Shown piece by piece: positions 53,820-63,518 of a DNA stretch of 64,000 nt. This stretch comes from Streptomyces sp. SCL15-4 (GTDB lineage Bacteria > Actinomycetota > Actinomycetes > Streptomycetales > Streptomycetaceae). A program made the position numbers and the translations under genes. The first letter of the stretch is position 1. Every line of letters begins with the position of its first letter. A model generated the notes under the pieces. It saw only the letters and a list, made by a program, of their open reading frames with translations. It searched no databases and was not told where the DNA came from. The stretch lies in contig NZ_JAOBTQ010000001.1 of assembly GCF_033366695.1 (NCBI RefSeq), positions 2,170,001-2,234,000 on the forward strand. Direction: 5' to 3'.

Positions 53820-54743
53820 TTACGACAGCTGGGACTGGACCTGGGAGGAGATCAGCTCCAGGTGGTCCAGGTCGTCGAGGTCCAGCACCTGGAGGTAGAT
53901 CCGGCTGGAGCCGATGCCGGCGTAGCGGCCGATCTTGTCGACGACCTCGGCCGGGGAGCCGGCCAGGCCGTTGGCCTTCAGCTCGTCCACCTCACGGCCG
54001 ATCGCGGCGGCGCGCCGGGCCACTTCCCGGTCGTCCTTGCCGACGCAGACGACGAGCGCGTTGGAGTACACCAGGTCGTCCGCGGCCCGGCCGGCCTCCG
54101 CGGCGGCGGCCCGTACCCGGCCGAACTGCCGCTCGCTGTCCTCGACCGAGGCGAACGGGATGTTGAACTCGTCGGCGTACCGCGCGGCGAGCCGCGGCGT
54201 ACGGGTCGCGCCGTGGCCGCCGATCAGCACGGGGACCTTCTGCTGCGCGGGCTTGGGCAGCGCCGGCGACCCGGTGAGGTCGTAGTACGTGCCGTGGAAG
54301 TCGAAGGTCTTGCCGACCTCGGTCTTCCACAGCCCGGTGACGATCGCGAGCTGCTCCTCCAGCCGGGCGAACTTCTCCTTCGGGAACGGGATGCCGTACG
54401 CCTTGTGCTCCTCCTCGAACCAGCCCGCGCCCAGGCCGAGTTCGACCCGTCCGCCGGACATCTGGTCGACCTGGGCGACCTGGATGGCAAGCACACCGGG
54501 CAGACGGAAGGTGCCGGCCGTCATCAGCGTGCCGAGACGGATGCGCTTGGTCTCGCGGGCCAGGCCGGCCAGCGTGATCCAGGCGTCGGTGGGGCCGGGC
54601 AGACCGTCCACGCTGCCCATGCGCAGATAGTGGTCCGAGCGGAAGAAGGCGTCGAACCCGAGGTCCTCGGTGGCCTTCGCCACGGTGAGCAGGGTGTCGT
54701 AGGTGGCCCCTTGCTGGGGCTCGGTGAAGATTCGCAGGTCCAT
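53820..54743 (-). CDS. LLM class F420-dependent oxidoreductase
   Basis: A 307-residue flavin/F420 enzyme of the luciferase-like TIM-barrel family. Typical stretches are MDLRIFTEPQQGATYDTLL, LGFDAFFRSDHYL, RIRLGTLMTAGTFRLPG, DQMSGGRVELGLGAGWFEEEH and VPVLIGGHGATRTPRLAARYAD. The TEPQQGATYD start is characteristic of a subgroup common in actinobacteria. The substrate is unknown. ATG 54743 fits the family; the 18 residues upstream do not. It is divergent from the VOC gene across a 332-base gap. Confidence 0.88.
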   Translation of the reverse strand: MDLRIFTEPQQGATYDTLLTVAKATEDLGFDAFFRSDHYLRMGSVDGLPGPTDAWITLAGLARETKRIRLGTLMTAGTFRLPGVLAIQVAQVDQMSGGRVELGLGAGWFEEEHKAYGIPFPKEKFARLEEQLAIVTGLWKTEVGKTFDFHGTYYDLTGSPALPKPAQQKVPVLIGGHGATRTPRLAARYADEFNIPFASVEDSERQFGRVRAAAAEAGRAADDLVYSNALVVCVGKDDREVARRAAAIGREVDELKANGLAGSPAEVVDKIGRYAGIGSSRIYLQVLDLDDLDHLELISSQVQSQLS

Positions 54744-54803
54744 ACACCTATCCTGCACGGCGCCGCCCGGCTCGACCGCGCGGGTACCGCCCGGCACGGC
54801 CGC

Positions 54804-54830
54804 CCCCGGACGGGTGAAATCCGTCCGGGG
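54804..54830. other. Perfect hairpin in divergent gap
   Basis: A 10-bp perfect stem (CCCCGGACGG / CCGTCCGGGG) around the loop GTGAAAT lies in the gap between the divergent oxidoreductase and VOC genes. It would form in the 5' leader of the oxidoreductase message if transcription starts further upstream, or act as a terminator for something not seen. Confidence 0.4.
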
Positions 54831-54863
54831 CGGCGGGCGGAGACCGAGGCCGCTCCGCCCTCG

Positions 54864-54875
54864 GCACTCGAGTGC
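54864..54875. promoter_or_regulatory. Perfect 12-bp palindrome, candidate operator
   Basis: GCACTCGAGTGC lies about 120 bases upstream of the oxidoreductase start in the divergent promoter region. The arms equal those of the CIRCE/HrcA element but without the nine-base spacer, so HrcA is not claimed. The remaining leader up to 55075 is GC-rich with several short inverted repeats and no gene. Confidence 0.35.
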
Positions 54876-55075
54876 TGTCCCGTGTGCGGGGGCCGGGAGG
54901 GCCTGTTAGGGTCGGCCTTGTGACTGCCGGGTCGGCCATGGGCCACGCACGAGTGAGGCGCCCGGCCTCGGCGTGAGCACGAGGCGGGCCAGAGGCCCGC
55001 CGTTTCCTCCGTCTGCGTTTCCCGCGCCCGCGAGGCGCTCCCCAGAGGATCCAGCACTCGGAGACACATCCACTT

Positions 55076-55501
55076 ATGTCACATGAACAGCAGCGCCTTC
55101 ACGCACCCGCGTCGCCAGCCGCCGTCCAGCTGAACCACACCGCCGTCCACGCCTTCGACCGTCATCTGTCGGCCGAGTTCATCGCGGCGATCCTGGGGCT
55201 GAGCGTCGGCGCTCCCTTCGGGCCGTTCCTGCCCGTCGACCTGGGCAACGGCGTGACGCTCGACTACTACGAGAAGCGCGACGAGCCGATCCAGTCGCAG
55301 CACTACGCGTTCCTCGTGCCCGACGAGGAGTTCGACACCATGATCGCCCGCCTGGAAACGGTCGGGGTCACCTACTACGCCGACCCCCGCCGCACCGAGC
55401 CCGGCCGGATCAACCGTCTCTTCGGCGGTCGCGGTGCCTACTTCGACGATCCGGACGGCCACAACATGGAGATCATGACCCGCCCGTACGTACGGCCGTA
55501 G
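55076..55501 (+). CDS. VOC superfamily (glyoxalase/bleomycin-resistance-like) protein
   Basis: A 141-residue protein of the vicinal-oxygen-chelate fold. Two beta-alpha-beta-beta-beta units are visible: LNHTAVHAFDRHLSAEFIAAILGL near the start and YAFLVPDEEFDTMIARLETVGV in the middle, ending in GAYFDDPDGHNMEIMTRPY, the usual C-terminal metal glutamate region. Candidate ligands are the first histidine, the middle histidine (SQHYAF) and the final glutamate (NMEIM). Dioxygenase, glyoxalase or resistance roles cannot be told apart. GGAGA lies upstream of the ATG. Confidence 0.85.
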   Translation: MSHEQQRLHAPASPAAVQLNHTAVHAFDRHLSAEFIAAILGLSVGAPFGPFLPVDLGNGVTLDYYEKRDEPIQSQHYAFLVPDEEFDTMIARLETVGVTYYADPRRTEPGRINRLFGGRGAYFDDPDGHNMEIMTRPYVRP

Positions 55502-55528
55502 CCGGCGCCGGAAGCAGGCGGGCGGCGG

Positions 55529-56014
55529 TCATACGCCGTAGGGGGTGTCCTGGGCGTCCTCGGGCACCATCGCCGCCCGCGCCGCCAGTTTGCGCAGCAT
55601 CTCCAGGACCCGGTCACGGGACTCGTCGGCCGCGTCGATCGCCTCCATGCACTGCCAGTACGTCGCCTCGTCGACGGCGGCGCTCGCCATGCCGACCAGG
55701 GCTATGCCGACCTCGCCGAGCAGGCCGCCGAGGCAGAGCAGGGTCTCGCGGGCGTCCTCCAGCTCGGTGAGCTGGGCGGCGCGCAGGTCGCCGGGGTCGA
55801 GTTCGGGCGGATCCAGGACGCCGCAGCCCCGGCCCGCCAGCTCCGTCAGTCCCAGCGCCTCCCCGCGCAGTTCCGGCGGGCCGGAGACCGCGAGGCGGCT
55901 GCCGATCGCCTGCGCCAGGGCCTGCGCCTGCCACACCTCCGCCATCATCTCTCCCGCGTCGGCGCCGCCCGCCAGGGCCCGCCTGCTCGCGAGGATGAGC
56001 CGTACCGCATCCAT
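55529..56014 (-). CDS. Small alpha-helical hypothetical protein (DUF6099-like)
   Basis: A 161-residue, mostly helical acidic protein. The start at 56014 (MDAVRLILASRRAL) follows an AT-rich promoter-like stretch; the frame upstream (MTNPNCCPEISVFLW) lies in that stretch and is not coding-like. Features are the helix AEVWQAQALAQAIGSRLAV, SGPPELRGEALGLTELAG and YWQCMEAIDAADESRDRVLEMLRKLAARAAM. I think it is DUF6099, a streptomycete family of unknown role, from memory. No membrane segment or signal is seen. Confidence 0.7.
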   Translation of the reverse strand: MDAVRLILASRRALAGGADAGEMMAEVWQAQALAQAIGSRLAVSGPPELRGEALGLTELAGRGCGVLDPPELDPGDLRAAQLTELEDARETLLCLGGLLGEVGIALVGMASAAVDEATYWQCMEAIDAADESRDRVLEMLRKLAARAAMVPEDAQDTPYGV

Positions 56015-56180
56015 GGGTGCCCCCGTCCGTCCGCCGTGCCCTCCGGCGCGGTCTGTTGAACTCTCTACACCACTACCCAGAGTGAGGGTGGTTGAGGCGA
56101 AAAGCCAGAGGAAGACGGAAATCTCTGGACAACAATTCGGATTCGTCACGCGAGTTAACTACAGAGAGTGATAGAGGAGT
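56015..56180 (-). promoter_or_regulatory. AT-rich promoter region
   Basis: This gap between the MazG-like gene and the downstream hypothetical gene is clearly poorer in GC than its surroundings (for example GACAACAATTCGGATTCG and GCGAGTTAACTACAGAG), and holds the inverted repeat CCAGAG/CTCTGG at 56105-56128. It probably contains the promoter of the hypothetical gene; exact boxes are uncertain. Confidence 0.45.
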
Positions 56181-56579
56181 TCAGGAGTCCGCTTGTTGGT
56201 CCGCCGGGCCGGCGCCCCGTCCGTCCCCCGCGCCCCTCCGGCGGTCCCGGTCGTCCGGGACCGGGAAGCGGTGTTCGTTGCGGTCGATCTTGGCGGCCAG
56301 CGCGGCCAGCGGGTCGATGCCGAGGACCCCGCAGAACTGGAGCAGGTAGGCCAGCACATCGGCGACCTCGTCCGTGACCCGGTGCGCCGTGCCGGGGTCG
56401 TCCATCACCCGGGCGGACTCCTCCGGTGTCAGCCACTGGAAGATCTCGACCAGTTCGGACGCCTCCACCGAGAGGGCGGCGACGAGGTTCTTGGGTGTGT
56501 GGTAGGGCTGCCAGTTCCGCGCGGCGGCGAAATCGGCGAGTCTGCGCTGGAGCGAGGCGAGGTCGGGGTGTTCCGTCAC
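56181..56579 (-). CDS. MazG-like nucleotide pyrophosphohydrolase
   Basis: A 132-residue all-alpha NTP pyrophosphohydrolase, similar to the RS21-C6/dCTPase group. The metal-binding helices show LSVEASELVEIFQWLTPEES (ExxE) near residue 38 and VTDEVADVLAYLLQFCGVLGI (ExxD) near residue 69, the family hallmark. A basic, glycine-rich tail ends the protein. GTG 56579 overlaps the stop of the ATPase gene (GTGA). It would hydrolyse non-canonical or excess nucleoside triphosphates. Confidence 0.87.
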   Translation of the reverse strand: MTEHPDLASLQRRLADFAAARNWQPYHTPKNLVAALSVEASELVEIFQWLTPEESARVMDDPGTAHRVTDEVADVLAYLLQFCGVLGIDPLAALAAKIDRNEHRFPVPDDRDRRRGAGDGRGAGPADQQADS

Positions 56580-57757
56580 ACGTTCAGATGTACCACCGTG
56601 ACTCCCGGGGTTCCGGCGGCCCAGGAGGCGTCCTGCACCGCGGCCACGCAGCGGATGTGTCCGCGCCGCCCCATCTCGGCGGCCGTCCGCAGCAGTTCCC
56701 GGCGCTGGGCCGGGTCCAGGCCCCGGTCGAAGCCGTCGGCGAGGACGGTGAGGCTCCGCAGGGCGTCGGGCACCTCGCCCGGCGCGTCCATGTCCAGCAC
56801 GCCCGGTCCGGTCAGCAGTACCAGGGTCAGCGCGAGATAGCGCAGCTCGCCGTCGCCGAGCCGGGCGAGTTCGGTGCGGACGCCGTCGCCTCGGTCGAGC
56901 AGCGCCCGTACCGTGCCGTCGGACAGCGGTTCGGCCATCAGGTCGGTCACCGGGCCGGCGCAGCCCACGTCCAGCGCCTCGACCAGTCGGCCGTGCCGGC
57001 GGACGCACTCGGCGCGGGTGCGCCACAGCACGTCGGCGAGGTTGTCGCAGCCGGGCAGCAGCCGGCCGGAACCGGTGGGCACGGGGACGCGCATGTGCTC
57101 GGGGCGCGGATCGCAGGGGAAGACGGAGCGCAGGGCGACGACCATCTGCTCCGCGGCGGCGAGCACATGGCGCTGTCCGTCGGTCTTGCCGGCCACGCGC
57201 AGCGGCAGCAGGGCGGTGCCGAGGTGGTCGTCGGGGAGCGGGGCGCGGGTCACCGGGGCGGAACCGGCCGTGTGCCAGGCGGCCTGGACGGTCCGGCGCC
57301 CGGGGTCGCGCAGCGCGGTCTCCAGCAGGACCACTCCGCGCGCGGTCAGCCGCTCCCCCACGATCCGCAGGTCCGGTTCGGCCTGTACGGCGACGTCGAG
57401 CCGGACCGGGCCCTCGGCGCCGTCGGCCGTGCACCCGATCCTGAAGCCCCGGCGCCCCTCGGCGTCGGGCCGCGCGCGCTCGGGGACGCAGGCGGCCGGG
57501 TCCCGGAACGCCTCGGCGAGCGGGGCCCCGCCGCCGAGGCGGGCCAGGGCCTCGCAGGCGGCGAGCGCGGTGGTCTTGCCGGCCCCGCTGGGTCCCGCGA
57601 GCAGGGTGACCGGCCCGAGCGGAAACCCGGCGCCCCGGTGCCCCGCGAAGGCGGAGAGCCGCAACTCGGTGATCCGGGACCGGATGTCGGGGTGCGTGCC
57701 GGGGAGCGGGGGCGCGTCGGCCGCCGGTGACTCAGCGAACACGAAGGGCACGGCCAT
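56576..57757 (-). CDS. AAA/SMC-like ATPase
   Basis: A 393-residue ATP-binding protein. The Walker A loop is LLAGPSGAGKTT near residue 53. A signature-like LGDGELRYLALTLVLL near 310 and VLDMDAPGEVPDALRSLTVLADGF follow, the order seen in ABC/RecF/SMC-type head domains that lack a long coiled coil (AAA_21-like). No nuclease domain is visible. It precedes and overlaps the MazG-like gene, so the two are co-translated. ATG 57757 (MAVPFVFAE) is the most plausible start. Function is unknown. Confidence 0.75.
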   Translation of the reverse strand: MAVPFVFAESPAADAPPLPGTHPDIRSRITELRLSAFAGHRGAGFPLGPVTLLAGPSGAGKTTALAACEALARLGGGAPLAEAFRDPAACVPERARPDAEGRRGFRIGCTADGAEGPVRLDVAVQAEPDLRIVGERLTARGVVLLETALRDPGRRTVQAAWHTAGSAPVTRAPLPDDHLGTALLPLRVAGKTDGQRHVLAAAEQMVVALRSVFPCDPRPEHMRVPVPTGSGRLLPGCDNLADVLWRTRAECVRRHGRLVEALDVGCAGPVTDLMAEPLSDGTVRALLDRGDGVRTELARLGDGELRYLALTLVLLTGPGVLDMDAPGEVPDALRSLTVLADGFDRGLDPAQRRELLRTAAEMGRRGHIRCVAAVQDASWAAGTPGVTVVHLNV

Positions 57758-57846
57758 ACGCGGACCGTAGGGCCTAGCGGCCGCGCCGAACCGTTTCACC
57801 GTCGGGCTTTCGCCCGATCGTGGGACGGGCGCGGCGCGTGGCGCCG

Positions 57847-58236
57847 TCAGCCGCCCGACAGTTCCGCGCCCTCCATCAGGCCGCTGACCTCCGTGCCGGG
57901 CGGGGTGAGGAGGAAGACGTTGCGGTCGACGCGGTGCATCCCGCTGCCCAGGCCGAAGACGACGCCGGTGCTGAAGTCGAGGACGCGCTTGGCGACGTCG
58001 CCCTCCGCGCCGGACAGGTCCAGCAGCACCGGCACCCCGGCCATCAGGGTCTCCGCGACTTCGCGGGCGTCCGCGAAGACGTTGACGCGCAGGACCACGA
58101 ACCGGCGCCGGGTCTCGGTCTCGGCGTCGGGCAGCGAGCGGTGGTCCACCGCGGACGGCCAGGAGTCCCGGCCCCGCAGCGGCACGACCTGGGCGAGCCC
58201 TTCCCACTGTTCATCGGTGGCGTCGTAACGGCTCAC
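57847..58236 (-). CDS. SepF-like cell division protein
   Basis: A 129-residue protein with a SepF-type C-terminal domain: RRFVVLRVNVFADAREVAETLMAGVPVLLDLSGAEGDVAKRVLDFSTGVVFGLGSGMHRVDRNVFLLTPPGTEV in outline (residues about 42-115). SepF anchors FtsZ to the membrane; streptomycetes have extra SepF-like proteins (SflA, SflB) besides the one in the ftsZ cluster. This copy lies outside that cluster and lacks the long N-terminal linker, so it is probably one of the extra proteins. Start GTG 58236 with AGGGGGAG upstream. Confidence 0.8.
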   Translation of the reverse strand: MSRYDATDEQWEGLAQVVPLRGRDSWPSAVDHRSLPDAETETRRRFVVLRVNVFADAREVAETLMAGVPVLLDLSGAEGDVAKRVLDFSTGVVFGLGSGMHRVDRNVFLLTPPGTEVSGLMEGAELSGG

Positions 58237-58465
58237 CGGCTCCCCCTGACCTCGCTCGCGAACAATCCGTACACCAGCCAATTCTTACGCCAAGTCACCC
58301 GTTCGGCCCAACAGCGACACGATGCGCGACCGGGGCATCCCGCCCCGTGGGCCCCCGGGCGCGCTCCTCGGACCCCCGGGATGGCACAGATCACAAACGC
58401 AAGAAGAGAAACCTCACAGCCCGCGCCGCGCCCCCGATTCGGTGCCCTGCCCTAGCATCCCAGCC

Positions 58466-60280
58466 ATGACGGTCCTGCCTGACGACGGGCTCTCACTGGC
58501 CGCCGAGTTCCCTGACGCGACACACGAGCAGTGGCAACGCCTGGTGGAGGGCGTACTGCGCAGGTCAGGCAGGGAATTGTCCGGCGAGGCAGCGGAAGAC
58601 GCCCTGTCCACGACGCTCGAGGACGGGCTGCGCACCCGGCCCCTGTACACCGCGCACGACCACGCGCCCGATCCCGGCCTGCCGGGCTTCGCCCCCTTCG
58701 TGCGGGGCGGCAGGCCCGAGGGCACCGGCCCGGGCGGCTGGGACGTGCGCCAGCGGCACACGGCACTCGGCGACGGCCCGGCGGACGCCGTGCTCGCCGA
58801 CCTGGAGAACGGCGGCACCTCCCTCTGGCTGGTGCTGGGCGAGGGCGGCATCCCGGTCACCGAGCTGGGCCGCGCCCTCGACGGGGTCTACCTCGACCTG
58901 GCCCCGGTCGTACTGGACGCGGGCCGGGACACCGCCCGGGCCGCCGAGGCCCTGCTGCGGCTGTACGCGGACCGGGGCGTGGACGCCGGGGCGGTGCGCG
59001 GCAACCTGGGCGGCGACCCGCTCGGGTACGAGGCCCGTACCGGCACCGCGCCGGACTTCGCGCCGTACGCCGAGCTGGCCGTGCGCTGCGCCGAGGGGTA
59101 TCCGGGGCTGCGCGCGCTGACCGTGGACGCGCTGCCGTACCACGAGGCGGGCGGCTCCGCCGCGCAGGAGCTGGGCGCCTCGCTGGCCACCGGGGTCGCC
59201 TATCTGCGGGAGCTGACCGAGGCCGGGCTCGGCGTCGAACAGGCCGTCGGCCAGCTGGAGTTCCGTTACGCGGCGACCGCCGACCAGTTCCTGACCATCG
59301 CCAAGCTGCGCGCGGCGCGCCGGCTGTGGGCGCGGGTCGCGGAGGTGTGCGGGGCGGCCGGTGCGGGTGCGCAGCGGCAGCACGTGGTGACCTCGCCGGT
59401 GATGATGACCCGCCGCGACCCGTGGGTGAACATGCTCCGTACGACGGTCGCGGCGCTGGCCGCCGGGGTGGGCGGCGCGGACGCGGTGACCGTGCTGCCG
59501 TTCGACCACGCGCTGGGGCTGCCCGACGCCTTCGCCCGGCGGATCGCCCGCAACACCTCCACCATCCTGATCGAGGAGTCCCATCTGGCCCGGGTCGTCG
59601 ACCCGGCGGGCGGCTCCTGGTACGTGGAGCGGCTGACGGCCGACCTGGCCGAGGCCGCCTGGGCGTTCTTCCGGTCCGTGGAGCGCGACGGCGGTCAGGC
59701 GGCCGTGCTGCGCTCCGGCCGGCTGCGCACCGATCTCGCCACGACCTGGGCGGAGCGCTCCAAGCGGCTGGCCAGGCGGCGCGAGCCCGTCACCGGTGTC
59801 AGCGAGTTCCCGCTGCTGGCGGAGAAGCCGGTCGAGCGCCCGCCCGCGCCCGAGCCGCCCTCGGGCGGTCTGCCCCGGGTGCGCCGCGACGAGGCGTACG
59901 AGGAGCTGCGCGCCCGCTCCGACGCCCAGCTGGCGAGGACCGGCGCCCGGCCCCGGATCTACCTGGCCACGATCGGCTCCCCGGCCGAGTACACCGCGCG
60001 TGCGGCCTTCGCCGCGAACCTCTTCCAGGCCGGCGGCATCGAGCCGGTCACCGAGGGCGGCTTCGCCGGCAGCGGCGCCACCGAGGCCGTGGTGTGCTCC
60101 AGCGACGCGCTCTACGCCGAACAGGCCGGGCAGGTGGCCGAGTCGCTGCGCGCGGCCGGGGCCCGGCACGTGTTCCTGGCGGGCCGGGGCGAGTATCCCG
60201 GCATCGACTCGTACGTCTTCGCGGGCTGTGACGCCGTGGATGTGCTGTCCGCGACCCTCGACCGCATGGGAGTGTCCTGA
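58466..60280 (+). CDS. mutA: Methylmalonyl-CoA mutase, small subunit
   Basis: A 604-residue non-catalytic partner subunit. The TIM barrel is recognisable (FEFRYA-like [82 protein letters not shown]). The C-terminal domain lacks the DxHxxG cobalamin motif, as in all MutA subunits. ATG 58466 follows the AT-poor divergent promoter gap with the SepF-like gene. Its stop overlaps the mutB start by one base. Confidence 0.93.
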   Translation: MTVLPDDGLSLAAEFPDATHEQWQRLVEGVLRRSGRELSGEAAEDALSTTLEDGLRTRPLYTAHDHAPDPGLPGFAPFVRGGRPEGTGPGGWDVRQRHTALGDGPADAVLADLENGGTSLWLVLGEGGIPVTELGRALDGVYLDLAPVVLDAGRDTARAAEALLRLYADRGVDAGAVRGNLGGDPLGYEARTGTAPDFAPYAELAVRCAEGYPGLRALTVDALPYHEAGGSAAQELGASLATGVAYLRELTEAGLGVEQAVGQLEFRYAATADQFLTIAKLRAARRLWARVAEVCGAAGAGAQRQHVVTSPVMMTRRDPWVNMLRTTVAALAAGVGGADAVTVLPFDHALGLPDAFARRIARNTSTILIEESHLARVVDPAGGSWYVERLTADLAEAAWAFFRSVERDGGQAAVLRSGRLRTDLATTWAERSKRLARRREPVTGVSEFPLLAEKPVERPPAPEPPSGGLPRVRRDEAYEELRARSDAQLARTGARPRIYLATIGSPAEYTARAAFAANLFQAGGIEPVTEGGFAGSGATEAVVCSSDALYAEQAGQVAESLRAAGARHVFLAGRGEYPGIDSYVFAGCDAVDVLSATLDRMGVS

Positions 60281-62454
60281 TGGGAATCCCCGACTTCTCC
60301 GGCATCGAGCTGGGCACCCCGGTCACGGGCGGCACCGAGGACGAGTGGCGCGCGGCGCTGCGGCGGGCCGCCGGGGACGCGGAGCCGGTGTGGGAGACCC
60401 CGGAGGGCATCGGGGTCAAGCCGCTGTACACCGGACGCGACCTGGAGGGCCTGGACTTCCTGGGCACCTACCCGGGCATCGCGCCGTATCTGCGCGGTCC
60501 GTACCCGACGATGTACGTCAACCAGCCCTGGACGATCCGGCAGTACGCGGGCTTCTCCACCGCCGAGGAGTCCAACGCGTTCTACCGGCGCAATCTGGCG
60601 GCCGGCCAGAAGGGCCTGTCGGTCGCGTTCGACCTGCCCACGCACCGGGGCTACGACAGCGACCACCCGCGGGTGACGGGTGACGTCGGCATGGCGGGCG
60701 TGGCCATCGACTCGATCTACGACATGCGGCAGTTGTTCGACGGCATCCCGCTGGACAGGATGACCGTGTCGATGACGATGAACGGCGCGGTGCTGCCGGT
60801 GCTGGCGCTGTACATCGTGGCGGCGGAGGAGCAGGGCGTACCGCCCGAGAAGCTGGCCGGAACCATTCAGAACGACATTCTGAAGGAGTTCATGGTCCGC
60901 AACACCTACATCTATCCGCCGAAGCCGTCGATGCGGATCATCTCCGACATCTTCGCCTACACCTCGCAGCGGATGCCCCGCTACAACTCCATCTCCATCT
61001 CCGGCTACCACATCCAGGAGGCGGGCGCGACGGCCGACCTGGAGCTGGCGTACACCCTCGCGGACGGTGTGGAGTACCTGCGCGCGGGGCGTGAGGCCGG
61101 GCTGGACGTGGACGCGTTCGCGCCCCGGCTGTCGTTCTTCTGGGCGATCGGCATGAACTTCTTCATGGAGATCGCCAAGCTGCGGGCGGCCCGGCTGCTG
61201 TGGGCGAAGCTGGTGCGGCAGTTCGACCCGCAGAACCCCAAGTCGCTGTCGCTGCGCACCCATTCGCAGACCTCGGGCTGGTCGCTGACCGCGCAGGACG
61301 TCTTCAACAACGTGACCCGCACCTGTGTGGAGGCGATGGCGGCCACCCAGGGACACACGCAGTCGCTGCACACCAACGCGCTCGACGAGGCGCTGGCGCT
61401 GCCGACCGACTTCTCGGCGCGCATCGCCCGCAACACCCAGCTGCTGATCCAGCAGGAGTCGGGCACCACCCGGGTCATCGACCCGTGGGGCGGCAGCGCG
61501 TACGTGGAGCGGCTGACGTACGACCTCGCCCGCAAGGCGTGGGCGCACATCCAGGAGGTCGAGCAGGCGGGCGGGATGGCGCAGGCCATCGACGCCGGCA
61601 TCCCGAAGCTGCGCGTGGAGGAGGCGGCGGCCCGCACCCAGGCCCGCATCGACTCCGGCCGGCAGCCGGTGATCGGTGTGAACAAGTACCGGGTGGACAG
61701 CGACGAGCGGATCGACGTACGCGCGGTCGACAACTCCGCCGTCCGCGCCCAGCAGATCGAGAAGCTGCGGCGGCTGCGCGCGGAGCGGGACGAGACCGCC
61801 TGCCGGGACGCGCTCGACGCGCTGACCCGGGCGGCCGACGGCACGGACAACCTGCTGGAGCTGGCGGTGCGCGCGGCCCGCGCCAAGGCGACGGTCGGCG
61901 AGATCTCCGACGCCCTGGAGAAGGTGTACGGACGGCACGCCGGGCAGATCCGTACGATCTCCGGTGTGTACCGCAACGAGGCAGGACAGTCGGCGTCGGT
62001 GGGCCGCACCCGGACCCTGGTGGACGCGTTCGAGGAGGCCGAGGGGCGCCGGCCGCGCATCCTGGTCGCGAAGATGGGCCAGGACGGCCACGACCGCGGC
62101 CAGAAGGTGATCGCGACGGCCTTCGCCGACCTCGGTTTCGACGTGGACGTCGGCCCGCTGTTCCAGACGCCCGAGGAGGTCGCCCGGCAGGCGGTCGAGG
62201 CGGATGTGCACGTGGTCGGGGTGTCCTCGCTGGCCGCCGGGCACCTCACGCTCGTCCCGGCGCTGCGCGAGCGGCTCGCCGAGGAGGGCCGCGAGGACAT
62301 CATGATCGTGGTCGGCGGGGTGATCCCGCCACAGGACGTGCCGACGCTGCGCGAGATGGGCGCGGCGGAGGTGTTCCTGCCGGGGACGGTGATCCCGGAC
62401 GCGGCCCACGACCTGGTCAAGCGGCTGGCGGCCGACCTCGGTCACGAGCTGTAG
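60280..62454 (+). CDS. mutB: Methylmalonyl-CoA mutase, large subunit
   Basis: A 724-residue adenosylcobalamin enzyme that interconverts (R)-methylmalonyl-CoA and succinyl-CoA, linking propionate and polyketide extender supply to the TCA cycle. The barrel has [25 protein letters not shown] near the start, with the substrate-binding tyrosine, and TQTSGW-like [12 protein letters not shown]. The cobalamin domain carries DGHDRGQKV near residue 603 with the axial histidine. Start ATG overlaps the mutA stop (TGATG). Confidence 0.95.
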   Translation: MGIPDFSGIELGTPVTGGTEDEWRAALRRAAGDAEPVWETPEGIGVKPLYTGRDLEGLDFLGTYPGIAPYLRGPYPTMYVNQPWTIRQYAGFSTAEESNAFYRRNLAAGQKGLSVAFDLPTHRGYDSDHPRVTGDVGMAGVAIDSIYDMRQLFDGIPLDRMTVSMTMNGAVLPVLALYIVAAEEQGVPPEKLAGTIQNDILKEFMVRNTYIYPPKPSMRIISDIFAYTSQRMPRYNSISISGYHIQEAGATADLELAYTLADGVEYLRAGREAGLDVDAFAPRLSFFWAIGMNFFMEIAKLRAARLLWAKLVRQFDPQNPKSLSLRTHSQTSGWSLTAQDVFNNVTRTCVEAMAATQGHTQSLHTNALDEALALPTDFSARIARNTQLLIQQESGTTRVIDPWGGSAYVERLTYDLARKAWAHIQEVEQAGGMAQAIDAGIPKLRVEEAAARTQARIDSGRQPVIGVNKYRVDSDERIDVRAVDNSAVRAQQIEKLRRLRAERDETACRDALDALTRAADGTDNLLELAVRAARAKATVGEISDALEKVYGRHAGQIRTISGVYRNEAGQSASVGRTRTLVDAFEEAEGRRPRILVAKMGQDGHDRGQKVIATAFADLGFDVDVGPLFQTPEEVARQAVEADVHVVGVSSLAAGHLTLVPALRERLAEEGREDIMIVVGGVIPPQDVPTLREMGAAEVFLPGTVIPDAAHDLVKRLAADLGHEL

Positions 62455-62459
62455 CGGCG

Positions 62460-63464
62460 ATGGCAGCGATCGATCTCGACACGTATGTGAAGGGTGTGCT
62501 CGACGGGAAGCGGGCCCTGGTGGCCCGCGCCATCACGCTCGTGGAGTCCACCCGGCCGCAGCACCGGGAGCTGGCGCAGCGGCTGCTGACCGAGTTGCTG
62601 CCGTACAGCGGCCGGGCGCGGCGGATCGGGGTGAGCGGGGTGCCCGGGGTCGGCAAGTCGACGTTCATCGACGCGTTCGGCACGATGCTGACCTCGCTCG
62701 GGCACCGGGTCGCGGTGCTCGCCGTCGACCCGTCCTCGACCCGTACGGGCGGCTCCATCCTCGGCGACAAGACGCGGATGGAGCGGCTCGCGGTCGATCC
62801 GGCGGCCTTCGTGCGGCCCTCTCCCAGCGCCGGCACGCTGGGCGGGGTCGCCAAGGCCACCCGGGAGTCGATGGTGGTGATGGAGGCGGCCGGCTACGAC
62901 GTGATCCTGGTGGAGACCGTCGGGGTGGGCCAGTCGGAGACGGCGGTCGCCGACATGGTGGACTCCTTCCTGCTGCTGACCCTGGCCCGCACGGGAGATC
63001 AGCTGCAGGGCATCAAGAAGGGCGTCCTGGAGCTGGCCGACGTGATCGCCGTGAACAAGGCGGACGGCCCGCACGAGCGGGACGCGCGGGCCGCGGCCCG
63101 GGAACTGGCGGGCGCGCTCCGGCTGATGCACGGCAAGGAGGCCTTCTGGACGCCGCCGGTGCTGCACTGCAGCGCTCGGGAGTCGGCCGGTCTGGACACG
63201 GTGTGGGAGCGGCTGGAGCAGCACCGCCGGCTGCTTCAGAGCACCGGGCGGCTGGCGGCCAAGCGCCGGGACCAGCAGGTCGGCTGGGTGTGGACGATGG
63301 TCCGCGACGAGCTGCTGGGCCGGCTGCACGCCGACGCGGCGGTGCGCGCCGCCGCGCCGGACCTGGAACGGCGGGTCCGCGAGGGCGAGCTGACGGCGAC
63401 CCTGGCGGCGGAGCGGATCCTGGCCGCCTTCGAGGGCCGTACGGCTCCGGCGGCCGGGGACTGA
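62460..63464 (+). CDS. meaB: Methylmalonyl-CoA mutase-associated GTPase MeaB
   Basis: A 334-residue G3E-family GTPase that protects the mutase from inactivation and gates cofactor loading. Motifs: Walker A GVPGVGKST near residue 60, VDPSSTRTGGSILGDKTRM, VETVGVGQSE (Walker B region) and the guanine motif NKAD near 200. It starts five bases after the mutB stop, completing the mutA-mutB-meaB operon. Confidence 0.95.
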   Translation: MAAIDLDTYVKGVLDGKRALVARAITLVESTRPQHRELAQRLLTELLPYSGRARRIGVSGVPGVGKSTFIDAFGTMLTSLGHRVAVLAVDPSSTRTGGSILGDKTRMERLAVDPAAFVRPSPSAGTLGGVAKATRESMVVMEAAGYDVILVETVGVGQSETAVADMVDSFLLLTLARTGDQLQGIKKGVLELADVIAVNKADGPHERDARAAARELAGALRLMHGKEAFWTPPVLHCSARESAGLDTVWERLEQHRRLLQSTGRLAAKRRDQQVGWVWTMVRDELLGRLHADAAVRAAAPDLERRVREGELTATLAAERILAAFEGRTAPAAGD

Positions 63465-63472
63465 CCGGGCGG

Positions 63473-63506
63473 GCGCGGTCCCGGGGACGTGCCCGCGGGA
63501 CCGCGC
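63473..63506. terminator. Bidirectional hairpin between meaB and P450 gene
   Basis: A perfect 10-bp stem (GCGCGGTCCC / GGGACCGCGC) with a 14-base loop that can pair further, placed between the converging stops of meaB and the P450 gene. Confidence 0.6.
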
Positions 63507-63518
63507 ACCGGGCCGGTG

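Noticed and set aside
54864..54875. CIRCE element for HrcA
   Set aside because: Arms GCACTC and GAGTGC match, but the nine-base spacer of CIRCE is absent and no chaperone gene is near.
54876..55075. Riboswitch or small RNA leader of the VOC gene
   Set aside because: Several short inverted repeats are visible, but I could not match any known riboswitch consensus.
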